From Scandinavium sp036495715 (GTDB taxonomy: Bacteria; Pseudomonadota; Gammaproteobacteria; Enterobacterales; Enterobacteriaceae), in assembly GCA_036495715.1 (NCBI GenBank), contig DASXML010000052.1:1-64000 (forward strand): DNA of 64,000 bases. Direction: 5' to 3'. How positions within the stretch are numbered: position 1 is the stretch's first letter; every line of letters starts with the position of its first letter. Made by a program: the position numbers and the translations under genes. This document shows, piece after piece, positions 43,444 through 52,237 of this stretch. The notes beneath the pieces are model-generated. The model saw nothing but the letters and a program-made list of their open reading frames with translations. It was not told where the DNA came from and did not search any database.

Positions 43444-43591
43444 TACTGGAATCGTCCTCCCGCGTTTCGCTGCAACAACAAGAGACTACAACGGAAACCT
43501 GGAATCAGACTCGCAAACTATCAAATCGACACTTTGTAATGCTACAATCCCCCGATTACACTATTAAGAAATGTTTTCAGGAGACACGATC

Positions 43592-44125
43592 ATGGCTAGC
43601 AGAGGCGTAAATAAGGTTATTCTCGTCGGTAATCTGGGTCAGGACCCGGAAGTACGCTATATGCCGAGTGGTGGTGCAGTGACCAACATTACGCTGGCGA
43701 CGTCTGAATCCTGGCGTGATAAAGCGACCGGTGAAATGAAAGAGCAGACTGAATGGCACCGCGTTGTGCTGTTCGGCAAACTGGCAGAAGTGGCCGGTGA
43801 ATATCTGCGTAAAGGTTCACAGGTCTACATCGAAGGCCAGCTGCGTACTCGCAAATGGACCGATCAGGCCGGTGCTGAAAAATATACCACCGAAGTGGTT
43901 GTCAACGTGGGCGGCACCATGCAGATGCTCGGCGGCCGTCAGGGCGGCGGTGCACCAGCAGGTGGCGGTCAGCAGCAGGGCGGAAGCTGGGGTCAACCAC
44001 AGCAGCCACAGGGCGGCAACCAGTTCAGCGGCGGCGCGCAGTCTCGCCCGCAGCAACAACCGGCTTCTGCACCCGCGCCGTCTAACGAACCACCGATGGA
44101 TTTTGATGACGATATCCCGTTCTGA
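43592..44125 (+). CDS. ssb: Single-stranded DNA-binding protein SSB
   Basis: 177 residues (E. coli 178). An N-terminal OB fold (1-112) is followed by a Gly/Gln/Pro-rich linker and the acidic tip MDFDDDIPF that recruits replication and repair partners. CAGGAGACACGATC precedes the ATG at 43592. It is divergent from uvrA and followed by a bidirectional terminator shared with yjcB. Confidence 0.98.
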   Translation: MASRGVNKVILVGNLGQDPEVRYMPSGGAVTNITLATSESWRDKATGEMKEQTEWHRVVLFGKLAEVAGEYLRKGSQVYIEGQLRTRKWTDQAGAEKYTTEVVVNVGGTMQMLGGRQGGGAPAGGGQQQGGSWGQPQQPQGGNQFSGGAQSRPQQQPASAPAPSNEPPMDFDDDIPF

Positions 44126-44160
44126 TAACGCAGGATATTGTCTGACATAACGTCACGCAT

Positions 44161-44194
44161 AAAAAAGCGCTTCCCTTCGGAAAGCGCTTTTTTT
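44161..44194. terminator. Bidirectional terminator between ssb and yjcB
   Basis: AAAAAAGCGCTTCC pairs with GGAAAGCGCTTTTTTT around CTTC, with A-run and T-run on the two sides, so it can serve both convergent genes. Confidence 0.88.
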
Positions 44195-44218
44195 GCGTAT
44201 AAGGTTGAGTCATTGAAC

Positions 44219-44503
44219 TCAGTTCATCATCATCGGCCATTCTGGCGGTGGGGTTTGGCTCATCACTTCCATCATCACATCTTTGATGTTGTTCCAGACG
44301 ATCGTCATGTCGACCAGCGTAATGCCCAGCAATCCGGTGGCAAACCAACACGAGGCAATGACGCCAAGTAAGCTGCAGATCACGGCCAGTCCGGCATAAT
44401 CCGTTTTACGAAATTGGATCTTTAACGTGCTGGCGAGAAACATCAGTACAGCGCTGACAAGCGGCCAGCGCAGAAGAACAACACCGGTGGTGACAGAAAC
44501 CAT
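44219..44503 (-). CDS. yjcB: YjcB family small membrane protein
   Basis: A 94-residue protein matching E. coli YjcB, with two or three hydrophobic segments (TTGVVLLRWPLVSAVLMFLA and CWFATGLLGITLVDMTI) and a proline-rich end (SQTPPPEWPMM). The function is unknown. GAGGGTACGTTTC precedes the start. The gene lies between ssb and the cyclase gene, as in related genomes. Confidence 0.88.
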   Translation of the reverse strand: MVSVTTGVVLLRWPLVSAVLMFLASTLKIQFRKTDYAGLAVICSLLGVIASCWFATGLLGITLVDMTIVWNNIKDVMMEVMSQTPPPEWPMMMN

Positions 44504-45048
44504 GAAACGTACCCTCAGAAAACGTGGGCCAGGGATAGCGTGGCGTGGCTTAGCAGGTGCATCACACTCTGGCTATCGGTTGGCATCGACCAATACAATG
44601 AAACACCGTTTTGTGTTTCAGTAAATTGTGTGAACTATATCACGTTTGTTGTTTTAATCGCCACTGGTATGGTGAAAATTTCCATAGTTTAGATAAGGGT
44701 CTTGGAAGGAAATGATTAGTGTGGTGAATATATTATTCATGCTTTTCGGGGAGGGTTATCTGACATTTCAGTGAGATAGCAAATCGATACTAAAGTTAAG
44801 CACCTGTACATGATTTACATTATAAAATTCATGGATTATGCTTTCTGGACAATTTATTTTACTTGCGATCAATTAATCAGCTATTGATTTTATTGACTAT
44901 TTTAATATTTTGTCATTCTTTTAAGACAACACAGTGTGTTTTGTTACCCTTAGCGTACAGCTTCATGATTAACCTGTGCTTAATCATGCAAATCAGTATC
45001 TGATTTATTTATTGCGGGTTTTGTCATTAACAAACCTGTGATTGAAAA
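44504..45048. other. AT-rich gap upstream of the diguanylate cyclase with an inverted repeat
   Basis: 545 bases with no convincing gene and much lower GC than the flanks. CATGATTAA (44964-44972) and TTAATCATG (44980-44988) form a perfect 9-7-9 inverted repeat, followed by AATCAG-TAT-CTGATT at 44990-45004, 60-85 bases before the cyclase start. These are candidate operators or leader hairpins. The base composition fits an H-NS-silenced acquired region (inference). Confidence 0.4.
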
Positions 45049-46446
45049 ATGAAAAAAGAGAGACTACACACAGCAATCAATGATGCAGAGCTTTGCCTGC
45101 ATCGTCTGGCCAGACTCATGCCTGGGTTGTCGGCACATCGAACGCTCGCAGAAGTGCTGCAACTCATTCATGAAGTCTTTGACGCGCGGCTTTCCTGGAT
45201 AATGCTGGAAAATGAAGGCGTTAATCATTTAGAGGTACTGGGCGATCCGCTGTACGTCGATGAGGGCGCTGAGCGTCTACTGACGGCGCTGCGCCAACAG
45301 CAACAGCCGTGGCGGGTGAAATGCTGGCACAGGGATGTGGGTCGTCAGCTTTATCCTGAGAACCATCCTTTGGCGCACGAATTACAATGCGGCGTGCTTT
45401 GCCGGATACTTCCCTTGCAAGATGATGCCCGCGCTTTCCTTTTTCTGGCGTTCGACCAACCATTATTATCGCCAGGGGTATTACGCAGCGTGGCGCAAAT
45501 AATTGCTGAAAAATTACATGACTCAATAACCGAATTAATATCACAGGAAAGAATGGCCGTTGAATTAAAAAATATCGTCAACCAATATCGTACTCTTTTC
45601 GACCATGCCCCTGTATTAATGAATTCTTTCGATAAACATAATCTCTGCATATTATGGAATGGTGAATGTGAAAGGGTATTTGGTTGGACGCTGGATGAAA
45701 TAAATTGCCAGCCGGACCCCCTCGCATTGTTTTATCCCGATCCTGAAATACGTCGCCAGGTGCGCGAGTCGGTCAATTACTCTCCCACACTCGAAATGCA
45801 CGAGTGGTATCCCCATCGGCGTGACGGCGCAGTACTGGCGACATTATGGTCAAATATCATGCTGCCAGACGGCGAAATAATGAACATTGGCGTAGATATT
45901 ACCGAGCGTAAACGCGCGGAGAATCTGCTGGCGTTTCAGGCCACCACCGATGCATTAACGCGTTGCTATAACCGACTGGCTATCCTCGACCATTTACAAC
46001 AGAGTCTCGATGATTGTCATGCTGAACAAACTGATACGCATTTTGTCATGGTGATGATCGATCTCGATCACTTTAAACATATTAACGATCGCTGGGGGCA
46101 TTTGGTGGGCGATGATGCGCTGATTTACTTCTGCCAGTGCATCCGCGAACAGTGTGAAAGCCAGCCAAGGTTGGGGCGATTAGGAGGCGAAGAATTCCTG
46201 CTGTTGCTGCCTGGTGCCGAACCGCGTGAAGCGATTGCGTTTACGGACCGCCTGCGTGCGCAACTCTCCTCGGAACCGTTTGTGGCGGGAGATGCGTCGA
46301 TTACGTTATCTTTTAGCGCCGGGGTGATCGTGGTTGCTCAAAACAACGGTGAACGCGCGGTGCTATTAACACTCGTGGATAACGCCCTTTATGATGCCAA
46401 ACGCACCGGCCGTGGCAAAACGGTGGTGACGTCTATCTCGTCTTAA
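45049..46446 (+). CDS. Diguanylate cyclase with PAS domain and N-terminal sensor region
   Basis: A 465-residue soluble protein. Residues 1-165 form a GAF-like or divergent sensor region. Residues about 176-295 form a PAS domain (YRTLFDHAPVLMNSFDKHN ... ITERKRAE). Residues about 300-460 form a GGDEF domain with active-site GGEEF and the VMVMIDLDHFKHINDRWGH block, so it probably makes cyclic di-GMP. The allosteric RxxD site is absent (ESQP occupies that position), suggesting no product inhibition. The ribosome site is poor. It lies directly upstream of the phosphodiesterase pdeC; absent here in E. coli K-12. AT-rich coding suggests acquisition. Confidence 0.85.
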   Translation: MKKERLHTAINDAELCLHRLARLMPGLSAHRTLAEVLQLIHEVFDARLSWIMLENEGVNHLEVLGDPLYVDEGAERLLTALRQQQQPWRVKCWHRDVGRQLYPENHPLAHELQCGVLCRILPLQDDARAFLFLAFDQPLLSPGVLRSVAQIIAEKLHDSITELISQERMAVELKNIVNQYRTLFDHAPVLMNSFDKHNLCILWNGECERVFGWTLDEINCQPDPLALFYPDPEIRRQVRESVNYSPTLEMHEWYPHRRDGAVLATLWSNIMLPDGEIMNIGVDITERKRAENLLAFQATTDALTRCYNRLAILDHLQQSLDDCHAEQTDTHFVMVMIDLDHFKHINDRWGHLVGDDALIYFCQCIREQCESQPRLGRLGGEEFLLLLPGAEPREAIAFTDRLRAQLSSEPFVAGDASITLSFSAGVIVVAQNNGERAVLLTLVDNALYDAKRTGRGKTVVTSISS

Positions 46447-46747
46447 TCTGCATACGGCGACGCTTTTCATACCGCCTGGTATTCTTATTTGATTTTACTT
46501 AATCCTATTTTTCCTGCGTTTTAAACAGCAATATCAACCGTTGCTTAATAAATAGCAGGCTTAATAAAAACGCTCGCACGACTTTTAGTTTGCCTTACGG
46601 AAAAATATTATCGTCATAACTAAATATTCGATTTTTGAGGGCAAAAGACGGTTGCTAATGTTGAATGATTGATGCAACGTAATCAGCTGTCAGAAAGCGT
46701 CCAGCCTGTATCTCAGGCACATAAAATGCAGGGAAATCAGGCTGAAT
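46447..46747. other. AT-rich gap between the cyclase and pdeC
   Basis: 300 bases, strongly AT-rich, with no gene, clear terminator or known operator that I can support. It probably holds the pdeC promoter. Confidence 0.3.
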
Positions 46748-48346
46748 ATGAATCAGAGTGCGCGAAGCAACGTGCTGAGAGGCTTGGGGGTGATCGTCGT
46801 CGTGCTCTTGCCGGTGATGCTAGCACTTTGGTTTTCGCAGCTCAGAGCAGCGTCTGAAACCCATAGCCAACTCCGCACGTTCGCACATATCGCCCTCAAT
46901 AAAACAGAACAAGTGATTCGCCAGGCCGATCTCGCCCGAGATGCTGCCGAGCAATACCACGGCGCTATTTGCTCGCCCGAGCATCAGCAGCAGATGTTAA
47001 ATATTGTTCGCGGACGTTTGTACGTTGAAGATTTAATTTACGCACAGAATAATCAGTTTGTTTGCTCTACATCGGTGCATCCTGCGATAGCCTGGCGAAT
47101 GTCCGAGCCGAATTATCGTCGTAACCCTAATATCGCTATTTATTATTATCGTAATACTCCATTTTATCCTGGCTATAAAATGACCTACATGAAGCGTGGG
47201 AATTACGTTGTCGTGATTAACCCGCTTTCGTATGGTGAAATTGTTACGGATGACAACAGCCTGACGTTTGGCGCCTATGACACCAAAACCAACGCATTCT
47301 TTTCGGTCAGCGAAAATGCCAGCCTTGCCGCATTAAACCCGCTGATTCGTGACAGTGATTTTGCCTTTCAGCACGACGGTCGTTTTTATACGATAGCCCT
47401 TTCTGAGCGGCGACCGATAGCCATTATCGTGTCGTCATCAGATTCACGTTATTACCAAAATCTACGTCACCAGGCGACGTTAACGCTGCCACTGGGGTTA
47501 ATTTGCAGCATCCTTATTCTGTTAGTCTGGGGTCGTAGCCGCCAGCAATTTAATTCGCCAAAACGGCTATTACAGCGCGCGTTGAATAAACAACAACTGC
47601 GCCTGCACTACCAACCGATAATTGATATTAAAAATAATCAATGTGTTGGAGCAGAGGCGCTGCTGCGCTGGCCCGGGTTTGACGGCCCGGTGATGAGCCC
47701 GGCGGAGTTTATTCCGCTGGCGGAAAAAGAAGGGCTGATAGAGCAAGTAACGGATTATGTGGTGGAGTCGGTATTCGCGGACCTCGGGGATTTCCTTAAA
47801 AACAATTCTCAGCTGTATGTTTCTATCAACTTATCGGCGTCAGATTTTCACTCTTCGCGCCTGATCGCGATGATTTCTGATAAAGCCCAGCAGTATCAGG
47901 TTCGTGCCCAGCAGATTAAAATTGAGGTGACGGAGCGCGGTTTTATTGATGTACCGAAAACCACGCCGGTTATCCAGGCGTTTCGTCAGGCGGGTTATGA
48001 AGTGGCGATTGACGATTTCGGGACGGGCTACTCCAACCTGCACAACCTCTATTCCCTGAATGTCGATATCCTGAAAATCGACAAATCGTTTGTCGACACG
48101 CTCACCACGAATAGCACCAGTCATCTTATTGCCGAGCACATTATCGAAATGGCGCAAAGTCTGCGGTTAAAAACGATTGCGGAAGGGGTGGAAACCGCCG
48201 AACAGGTCAGTTGGCTTCTCAAGCGTGGGGTGCAGTTCTGTCAGGGCTGGCATTTCGCGAAGGCCATGCCGCCACATGAGTTTGTCCAGTGGCAGCAAGG
48301 CTCAACGCCGTGGGTGAGCCACAACGTCACTCACGCCGAGATCTGA
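46748..48346 (+). CDS. pdeC: Cyclic di-GMP phosphodiesterase PdeC (CSS-motif EAL protein)
   Basis: A 532-residue inner-membrane protein. A first transmembrane segment (about 10-30), a periplasmic CSS-type domain with cysteines in GAICSPEH and FVCSTSV, a second transmembrane segment (about 240-260) and a cytoplasmic EAL domain match E. coli PdeC (YjcC). The catalytic EAL motif (AEALLRWPG) and DDFGTGYSNL are intact. In E. coli the periplasmic disulfide state controls activity. Here the CSS triplet reads CST. Its 3' end overlaps soxS on the other strand by 16 bases. Confidence 0.92.
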   Translation: MNQSARSNVLRGLGVIVVVLLPVMLALWFSQLRAASETHSQLRTFAHIALNKTEQVIRQADLARDAAEQYHGAICSPEHQQQMLNIVRGRLYVEDLIYAQNNQFVCSTSVHPAIAWRMSEPNYRRNPNIAIYYYRNTPFYPGYKMTYMKRGNYVVVINPLSYGEIVTDDNSLTFGAYDTKTNAFFSVSENASLAALNPLIRDSDFAFQHDGRFYTIALSERRPIAIIVSSSDSRYYQNLRHQATLTLPLGLICSILILLVWGRSRQQFNSPKRLLQRALNKQQLRLHYQPIIDIKNNQCVGAEALLRWPGFDGPVMSPAEFIPLAEKEGLIEQVTDYVVESVFADLGDFLKNNSQLYVSINLSASDFHSSRLIAMISDKAQQYQVRAQQIKIEVTERGFIDVPKTTPVIQAFRQAGYEVAIDDFGTGYSNLHNLYSLNVDILKIDKSFVDTLTTNSTSHLIAEHIIEMAQSLRLKTIAEGVETAEQVSWLLKRGVQFCQGWHFAKAMPPHEFVQWQQGSTPWVSHNVTHAEI

Positions 48347-48660
48347 TGGCGATAGTCGCTAGGGGTGCGGTCAAACTCCCGGCGAAAGACCCGTGAAAAG
48401 GTCTGCTGCGACACATAACCCAAATCCATCGCAATATCGAAAATCGGACGCTTGGTGGTGCGCAGCGCTTCTGCGGCCATCAATAACCGGCGCTGACGAA
48501 TGTAATCGCCGAGCGTCTGGTGCATCACCGTGCGGAACATCCGCTGCAAATACCACTTCGAATAGCCCGATTTTCTGGCGACCACATCAATGTTAAGTGG
48601 TTGATCAATATGTTCATCAATCCATTCAATCAGTGTTTCAATGATGTCGTGATGGGACAT
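48331..48660 (-). CDS. soxS: Superoxide response activator SoxS (AraC family)
   Basis: A 109-residue minimal AraC/XylS activator made of two helix-turn-helix motifs (NIDVVARKSGYSKWYLQRMF and IFDIAMDLGYVSQQTFSRVF). It activates superoxide- and drug-resistance genes when induced by oxidised SoxR. The start at 48660 (MSHHDIIE) has AGAGAGGCCGCTT upstream; a longer frame crossing into the operator is rejected. Confidence 0.96.
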   Translation of the reverse strand: MSHHDIIETLIEWIDEHIDQPLNIDVVARKSGYSKWYLQRMFRTVMHQTLGDYIRQRRLLMAAEALRTTKRPIFDIAMDLGYVSQQTFSRVFRREFDRTPSDYRHQISA

Positions 48661-48717
48661 AAGCGGCCTCTCTTTCACAATTTCGGTTCGTCGATTTGTC
48701 TGCGGGCGAGTATAATT

Positions 48718-48735
48718 CCTCAAGTTAACTTGAGG
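48718..48735. promoter_or_regulatory. SoxR operator in the soxS promoter
   Basis: CCTCAAGTTAACTTGAGG is a perfect 18-bp palindrome and matches the known SoxR site, positioned between divergent soxS and soxR, 11 bases before the soxR start. Confidence 0.95.
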
Positions 48736-48746
48736 TAAAGCGCTTT

Positions 48747-49208
48747 ATGGAAAAGAAATCTTCTCGTATTAAAACGTTGCTCACGCCGGGCGAAGTGGCG
48801 AAGCGCAGTGGCGTCGCCGTTTCGGCGCTGCATTTCTATGAAAGCAAAGGATTAATTGAGAGCACCCGTAATGGTGGAAACCAGCGGCGTTACCGTCGTG
48901 ATGTGCTGCGTTATGTGGCGATCATCAAGATTGCCCAACGCATTGGTATTCCGCTCACGACCATCAGCGAAGCGCTGGGCGTGCTGCCCGAGGGGCATAA
49001 TCTCAGTCCGAAAGCGTGGAAACAGCTGTCATCGCAATGGCGCGAAGAACTGGATAGTCGCATCCACACGTTAGTGGCGCTGCGCGATCAGCTCGACGGT
49101 TGCATCGGGTGCGGCTGTTTGTCGCATCGCGACTGCCCGCTGCGCAACCCGGGCGATATGCTCGGTGAGAAAGGGCCTGGTGCGCATTTCCCGGATGACA
49201 ACGTATAA
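48747..49208 (+). CDS. soxR: Redox sensor SoxR (MerR family, [2Fe-2S])
   Basis: A 153-residue MerR-family regulator with an N-terminal winged helix (TPGEVAKRSGVAVSALHFYE), a dimer coiled coil, and the iron-sulfur ligands in CIGCGCLSHRDC near residues 119-130. Oxidation of the cluster by redox-cycling compounds switches on soxS. Followed by a strong bidirectional terminator. Confidence 0.97.
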   Translation: MEKKSSRIKTLLTPGEVAKRSGVAVSALHFYESKGLIESTRNGGNQRRYRRDVLRYVAIIKIAQRIGIPLTTISEALGVLPEGHNLSPKAWKQLSSQWREELDSRIHTLVALRDQLDGCIGCGCLSHRDCPLRNPGDMLGEKGPGAHFPDDNV

Positions 49209-49353
49209 AAAACTAAAGCGCCACACGTGGGCGCTTTAGTTGTTTTCCGGTCTTCGTCTTTCTCTCTATCCCGCTGGTTCACGGGAGGGTTTCCCCCGAC
49301 ATCAGTACGCCTCAGTGGTGCAAAAGTGGTTGGAGGTTCCGGTTTGTACTGAC
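49209..49353 (-). ncRNA. sraL: Probable small RNA SraL (RyjA), antisense to the soxR 3' flank
   Basis: E. coli SraL/RyjA lies between soxR and yjcD (ghxP) in this orientation. Here the minus strand has TACAAT (complement of 49360-49365), a predicted start near 49353, and a terminator 145 bases later (CTAAAGCGCC paired with GGCGCTTTAG at 49214-49240, then six T). An internal GGGGGAAACCCTCCCGTGA segment looks like the E. coli RNA as I recall it. The hairpin also terminates soxR. Identity comes from synteny and memory of the sequence. Confidence 0.65.
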
Positions 49354-49474
49354 ACTTTAATTGTATGCCGTCACCCCACTTTCGCCACTGAAACGGGCGG
49401 TTATTTCGCCGAAATTTTTCCCGCCTTACGCCACAGTTCCTATAGTTATTTTGAACAACTCACAGGAGACCGCC

Positions 49475-50143
49475 ATGCTGACGGTGCATCATCTGAATCT
49501 TTCGCGCTCCCAGCGCGTGCTTTGGGCCTTAGAAGAACTGGAATTGCCCTACCAGATTGTGCGCTACCAGCGCGAGCCGACCATGCTGGCACCTGAGGCG
49601 CTCAAAAAAGTGCATCCGCTCGGTAAGTCACCGGTGCTGGAAGACGATGGCATGATCCTCGCCGAATCGGGGGCAATCCTCGAATATCTCCAGGAGACGC
49701 ACGATCCCGGGCAAACGCTGAAACCACTGTCGCCGCAGGACAGGATCCAGTACCGCTTCTGGCTGCATTACGCGGAAGGGTCGCTGATGCCCATGCTATT
49801 AATGAAGCTGATACTGGGCACGCTCGGCAAACCGCCGGTGCCGTTTGGCTTGCGGTCGATAGGCAAACTACTGGGGCAAGGTGTTGAGAAGGCCTACCTC
49901 AATAAACAATTCGCGACCCATGCGGCGTTTATTGAAGGTCACCTGGCGCAAAACCCGTGGTTTGCCGGGGAACAGTTGAGCATGGCGGATATTCAAATGA
50001 GCTATCCGGCCTTCGCACTGTTGGCGCGAGGGGGACAGGGCGATTTACCGCATCTGATGGCGTGGAAAAAGCGCGTTGAAATTCGTCCCGCCTGGCAACG
50101 AGCAATCCAACAGGGCGGTCCGCTCAATTTTCCTGGCGGTTAA
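49475..50143 (+). CDS. Glutathione S-transferase family protein
   Basis: A 222-residue cytosolic GST. The thioredoxin-like N-terminal domain (VHHLNLSRSQRVLWALEEL; GKSPVLEDDGMILAESGAIL with the glutathione-binding ES pair) is followed by an all-helical C-terminal domain. CAGGAGACCGCC precedes the ATG. Related Salmonella/Enterobacter genomes carry a GST between soxR and ghxP. The adjacent soxRS suggests a possible oxidative-stress or detoxification role, but I see no SoxS box to prove it. Confidence 0.85.
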   Translation: MLTVHHLNLSRSQRVLWALEELELPYQIVRYQREPTMLAPEALKKVHPLGKSPVLEDDGMILAESGAILEYLQETHDPGQTLKPLSPQDRIQYRFWLHYAEGSLMPMLLMKLILGTLGKPPVPFGLRSIGKLLGQGVEKAYLNKQFATHAAFIEGHLAQNPWFAGEQLSMADIQMSYPAFALLARGGQGDLPHLMAWKKRVEIRPAWQRAIQQGGPLNFPGG

Positions 50144-50218
50144 GTCTTCATCATAAAAATCGATGACGACGCGAAATGAAAATAATCCTCCACAAAATTG
50201 TTGCCAGATTGCGCATTG

Positions 50219-50537
50219 ACGATAACGTTTGCGCACACGTTGTCTATTTCTTCGCCGTCATAAGCGAAAAATAGCAAAATGGTACAAACATCAGTTGAAA
50301 AGGGCAGCGTAAAAGCCAGATAATCGTTTGCCTTTTTTACCGCTGCCTTTCGGGCCGCATTTTTGTTGGCTGTCTTTGCTCACCCCAGTCACATAGTGTG
50401 CCTATGCTCCTGGGGATTCGCGCAGTTGCCGCCGCAATGCAACCTGAAATCCAGTCGGTAAACCGGATCCGCCGTGATGGTCGGAACCAGGTCACATTGA
50501 ATACCGTTTTTGTCTGCGCGGAGCTAATCGTTTGCTT
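50219..50537. promoter_or_regulatory. Three PurR-like operators upstream of ghxP, interrupted by an ERIC
   Basis: Against the PurR consensus ANGCAANCGNTTNCNT, the minus strand shows GCGCAAACGTTATCGT (50219-50234), AGGCAAACGATTATCT (50318-50333) and AAGCAAACGATTAGCT (50522-50537), each with only one or two mismatches at fixed positions. The E. coli ghxP gene is in the PurR regulon. The ERIC element lies between sites 2 and 3. Confidence 0.6.
50345..50452. repeat. ERIC element upstream of ghxP
   Basis: Core CTCACCCCAGTCAC ... GCTCCTGGGGATTCGCGC with a diverged centre (ATAGTGTGCCTAT), flanked by arms CTTTCGGGCCGCA / TGCAACCTGAAAT. Confidence 0.85.
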
Positions 50538-50649
50538 TTTTGTGGCGCCCCTTAGCCGCGATGTAGCACAGGGAGATGACGCTTAGCTGGCAGTGGATTG
50601 TCCATCACGCAGACGGACGAATGATAAAAACTCTCAGGGGATGTTTTCT

Positions 50650-51996
50650 ATGTCTACGCCTTCAGCGCGTACCGGCGGTTTGGACGCCTGGTTCAAAATT
50701 TCAGCTCGTGGCAGTACAGTGCGCCAGGAGATCCTTGCCGGTTTAACCACCTTCCTGGCAATGGTGTACTCCGTGATTGTCGTACCGGGCATGCTCGGCA
50801 AAGCGGGCTTCCCGCCAGCCGCTGTTTTCGTGGCGACCTGTCTGGTGGCCGGTGTCGGTTCACTGGTGATGGGCCTGTGGGCGAATCTGCCGTTAGCAAT
50901 TGGCTGCGCCATCTCGTTGACCGCGTTCACCGCGTTCAGCCTGGTGTTGGGTCAGCACATCAGCATTCCGGTGGCACTCGGCGCGGTGTTCCTGATGGGG
51001 GTGTTGTTCACCGTTATTTCCGCGACGGGTATTCGTAGCTGGATCCTGCGCAACTTGCCGCAGGGTGTTGCGCACGGCACCGGTATCGGTATCGGCCTGT
51101 TCCTGCTGCTGATTGCGGCGAATGGCGTTGGCCTGGTAATCAAAAACCCGCTGGAGGGTTTGCCAGTGACAATGGGTCACTTCGCCAGCTTCCCGGTGAT
51201 TATGACGCTGATTGGCCTGGCGGTGATTATCGGTCTGGAAAAACTGAAAGTGCCGGGCGGTATTCTGCTGACCATCGTTGGCGTATCGATTGTCGGCCTG
51301 ATTTTCGATCCGAACGTGCATTTCTCCGGTATCTTCGCGATGCCATCGCTCAGCGATGAACACGGCAACTCGCTGATTGGCAGCCTCGATATCATGGGTG
51401 CGCTGAATCCGGTTGTCCTGCCAAGCGTACTGGCGCTGGTGATGACCGCGGTGTTTGATGCCACCGGTACAATCCGTGCCGTTGCCGGTCAGGCGAACCT
51501 GTTAGATAAAGACGGGCAGATTATCAACGGCGGCAAAGCGTTGACCACTGACTCCCTGAGCAGCGTGTTCTCTGGCCTGGTCGGTGCAGCGCCGGCTGCG
51601 GTGTATATTGAATCCGCAGCCGGTACTGCCGCAGGCGGTAAAACGGGTCTGACCGCGATCACCGTCGGCGTGCTGTTCCTGCTGATCCTGTTCCTGTCTC
51701 CGCTCTCTTATCTGGTGCCTGCCTACGCCACCGCTCCGGCGTTGATGTATGTAGGTCTGCTGATGCTGAGCAACGTTGCGAAAATCGATTTCGCTGATTT
51801 CGTCGACGCGATGTCAGGTTTGATCACAGCGGTGCTCATCGTTCTGACCTGTAACATCGTCACCGGCATCATGATTGGTTTCGCCACGCTGGTGATTGGC
51901 CGTATCGTTTCCGGTGAATGGCGCAAGCTGAACATCGGCACCGTGATTATCGCGCTGGCGCTGGTGGCCTTCTACGCAGGCGGCTGGGCGATTTAA
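50650..51996 (+). CDS. ghxP: Guanine/hypoxanthine permease GhxP
   Basis: A 448-residue NCS2-family proton symporter with about 12-14 hydrophobic segments, matching E. coli GhxP (YjcD). Family landmarks are TTFLAMVYSVIVVPGML near residue 36, the TAVFDATGTI region and SAAGTAAGGKTGLTA. It imports guanine and hypoxanthine. An ATG three codons upstream (50641) is possible, but the one at 50650 gives the known N-terminus MSTPSARTGG. PurR-like sites lie upstream. Confidence 0.95.
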   Translation: MSTPSARTGGLDAWFKISARGSTVRQEILAGLTTFLAMVYSVIVVPGMLGKAGFPPAAVFVATCLVAGVGSLVMGLWANLPLAIGCAISLTAFTAFSLVLGQHISIPVALGAVFLMGVLFTVISATGIRSWILRNLPQGVAHGTGIGIGLFLLLIAANGVGLVIKNPLEGLPVTMGHFASFPVIMTLIGLAVIIGLEKLKVPGGILLTIVGVSIVGLIFDPNVHFSGIFAMPSLSDEHGNSLIGSLDIMGALNPVVLPSVLALVMTAVFDATGTIRAVAGQANLLDKDGQIINGGKALTTDSLSSVFSGLVGAAPAAVYIESAAGTAAGGKTGLTAITVGVLFLLILFLSPLSYLVPAYATAPALMYVGLLMLSNVAKIDFADFVDAMSGLITAVLIVLTCNIVTGIMIGFATLVIGRIVSGEWRKLNIGTVIIALALVAFYAGGWAI

Positions 51997-52015
51997 GCCT
52001 TACCTGGTGTAAAAT

Positions 52016-52047
52016 GGGGCGACCTCTGGTCGCCCTTTTTGTTTTTT
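52016..52047 (+). terminator. Terminator after ghxP
   Basis: GGGCGACC pairs with GGTCGCCC around TCT, followed by TTTTTGTTTTTT. Confidence 0.9.
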
Positions 52048-52237
52048 GGTTTGCCCCTCCAGTTGCATTGCATTTTGCGAGCATCCTCGATAAATCATCA
52101 TCTTCTCAAGAAGATAGCGGCAATTTCGTTGTTGCTTACTCGCTTCCGGCGTATGTTGGCAGTGCCTCTGATAAACCAGAAGGTGCGAATGCCGCAGGGA
52201 ATGGTGGTGGATGATTTTTTCATTCAAGAGTCAGAAA

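Noticed and set aside
43413..43610. A 65-codon frame upstream of ssb on the plus strand
   Set aside because: It runs through the LexA box and the ssb promoter region and overlaps the ssb start out of frame.
51918..52214. A 98-codon frame from the end of ghxP to the toxin gene as a full antitoxin gene
   Set aside because: Most of it overlaps ghxP and its terminator. Only the last ~50 codons could matter, so it is kept as a hypothesis in the findings and not as a gene.
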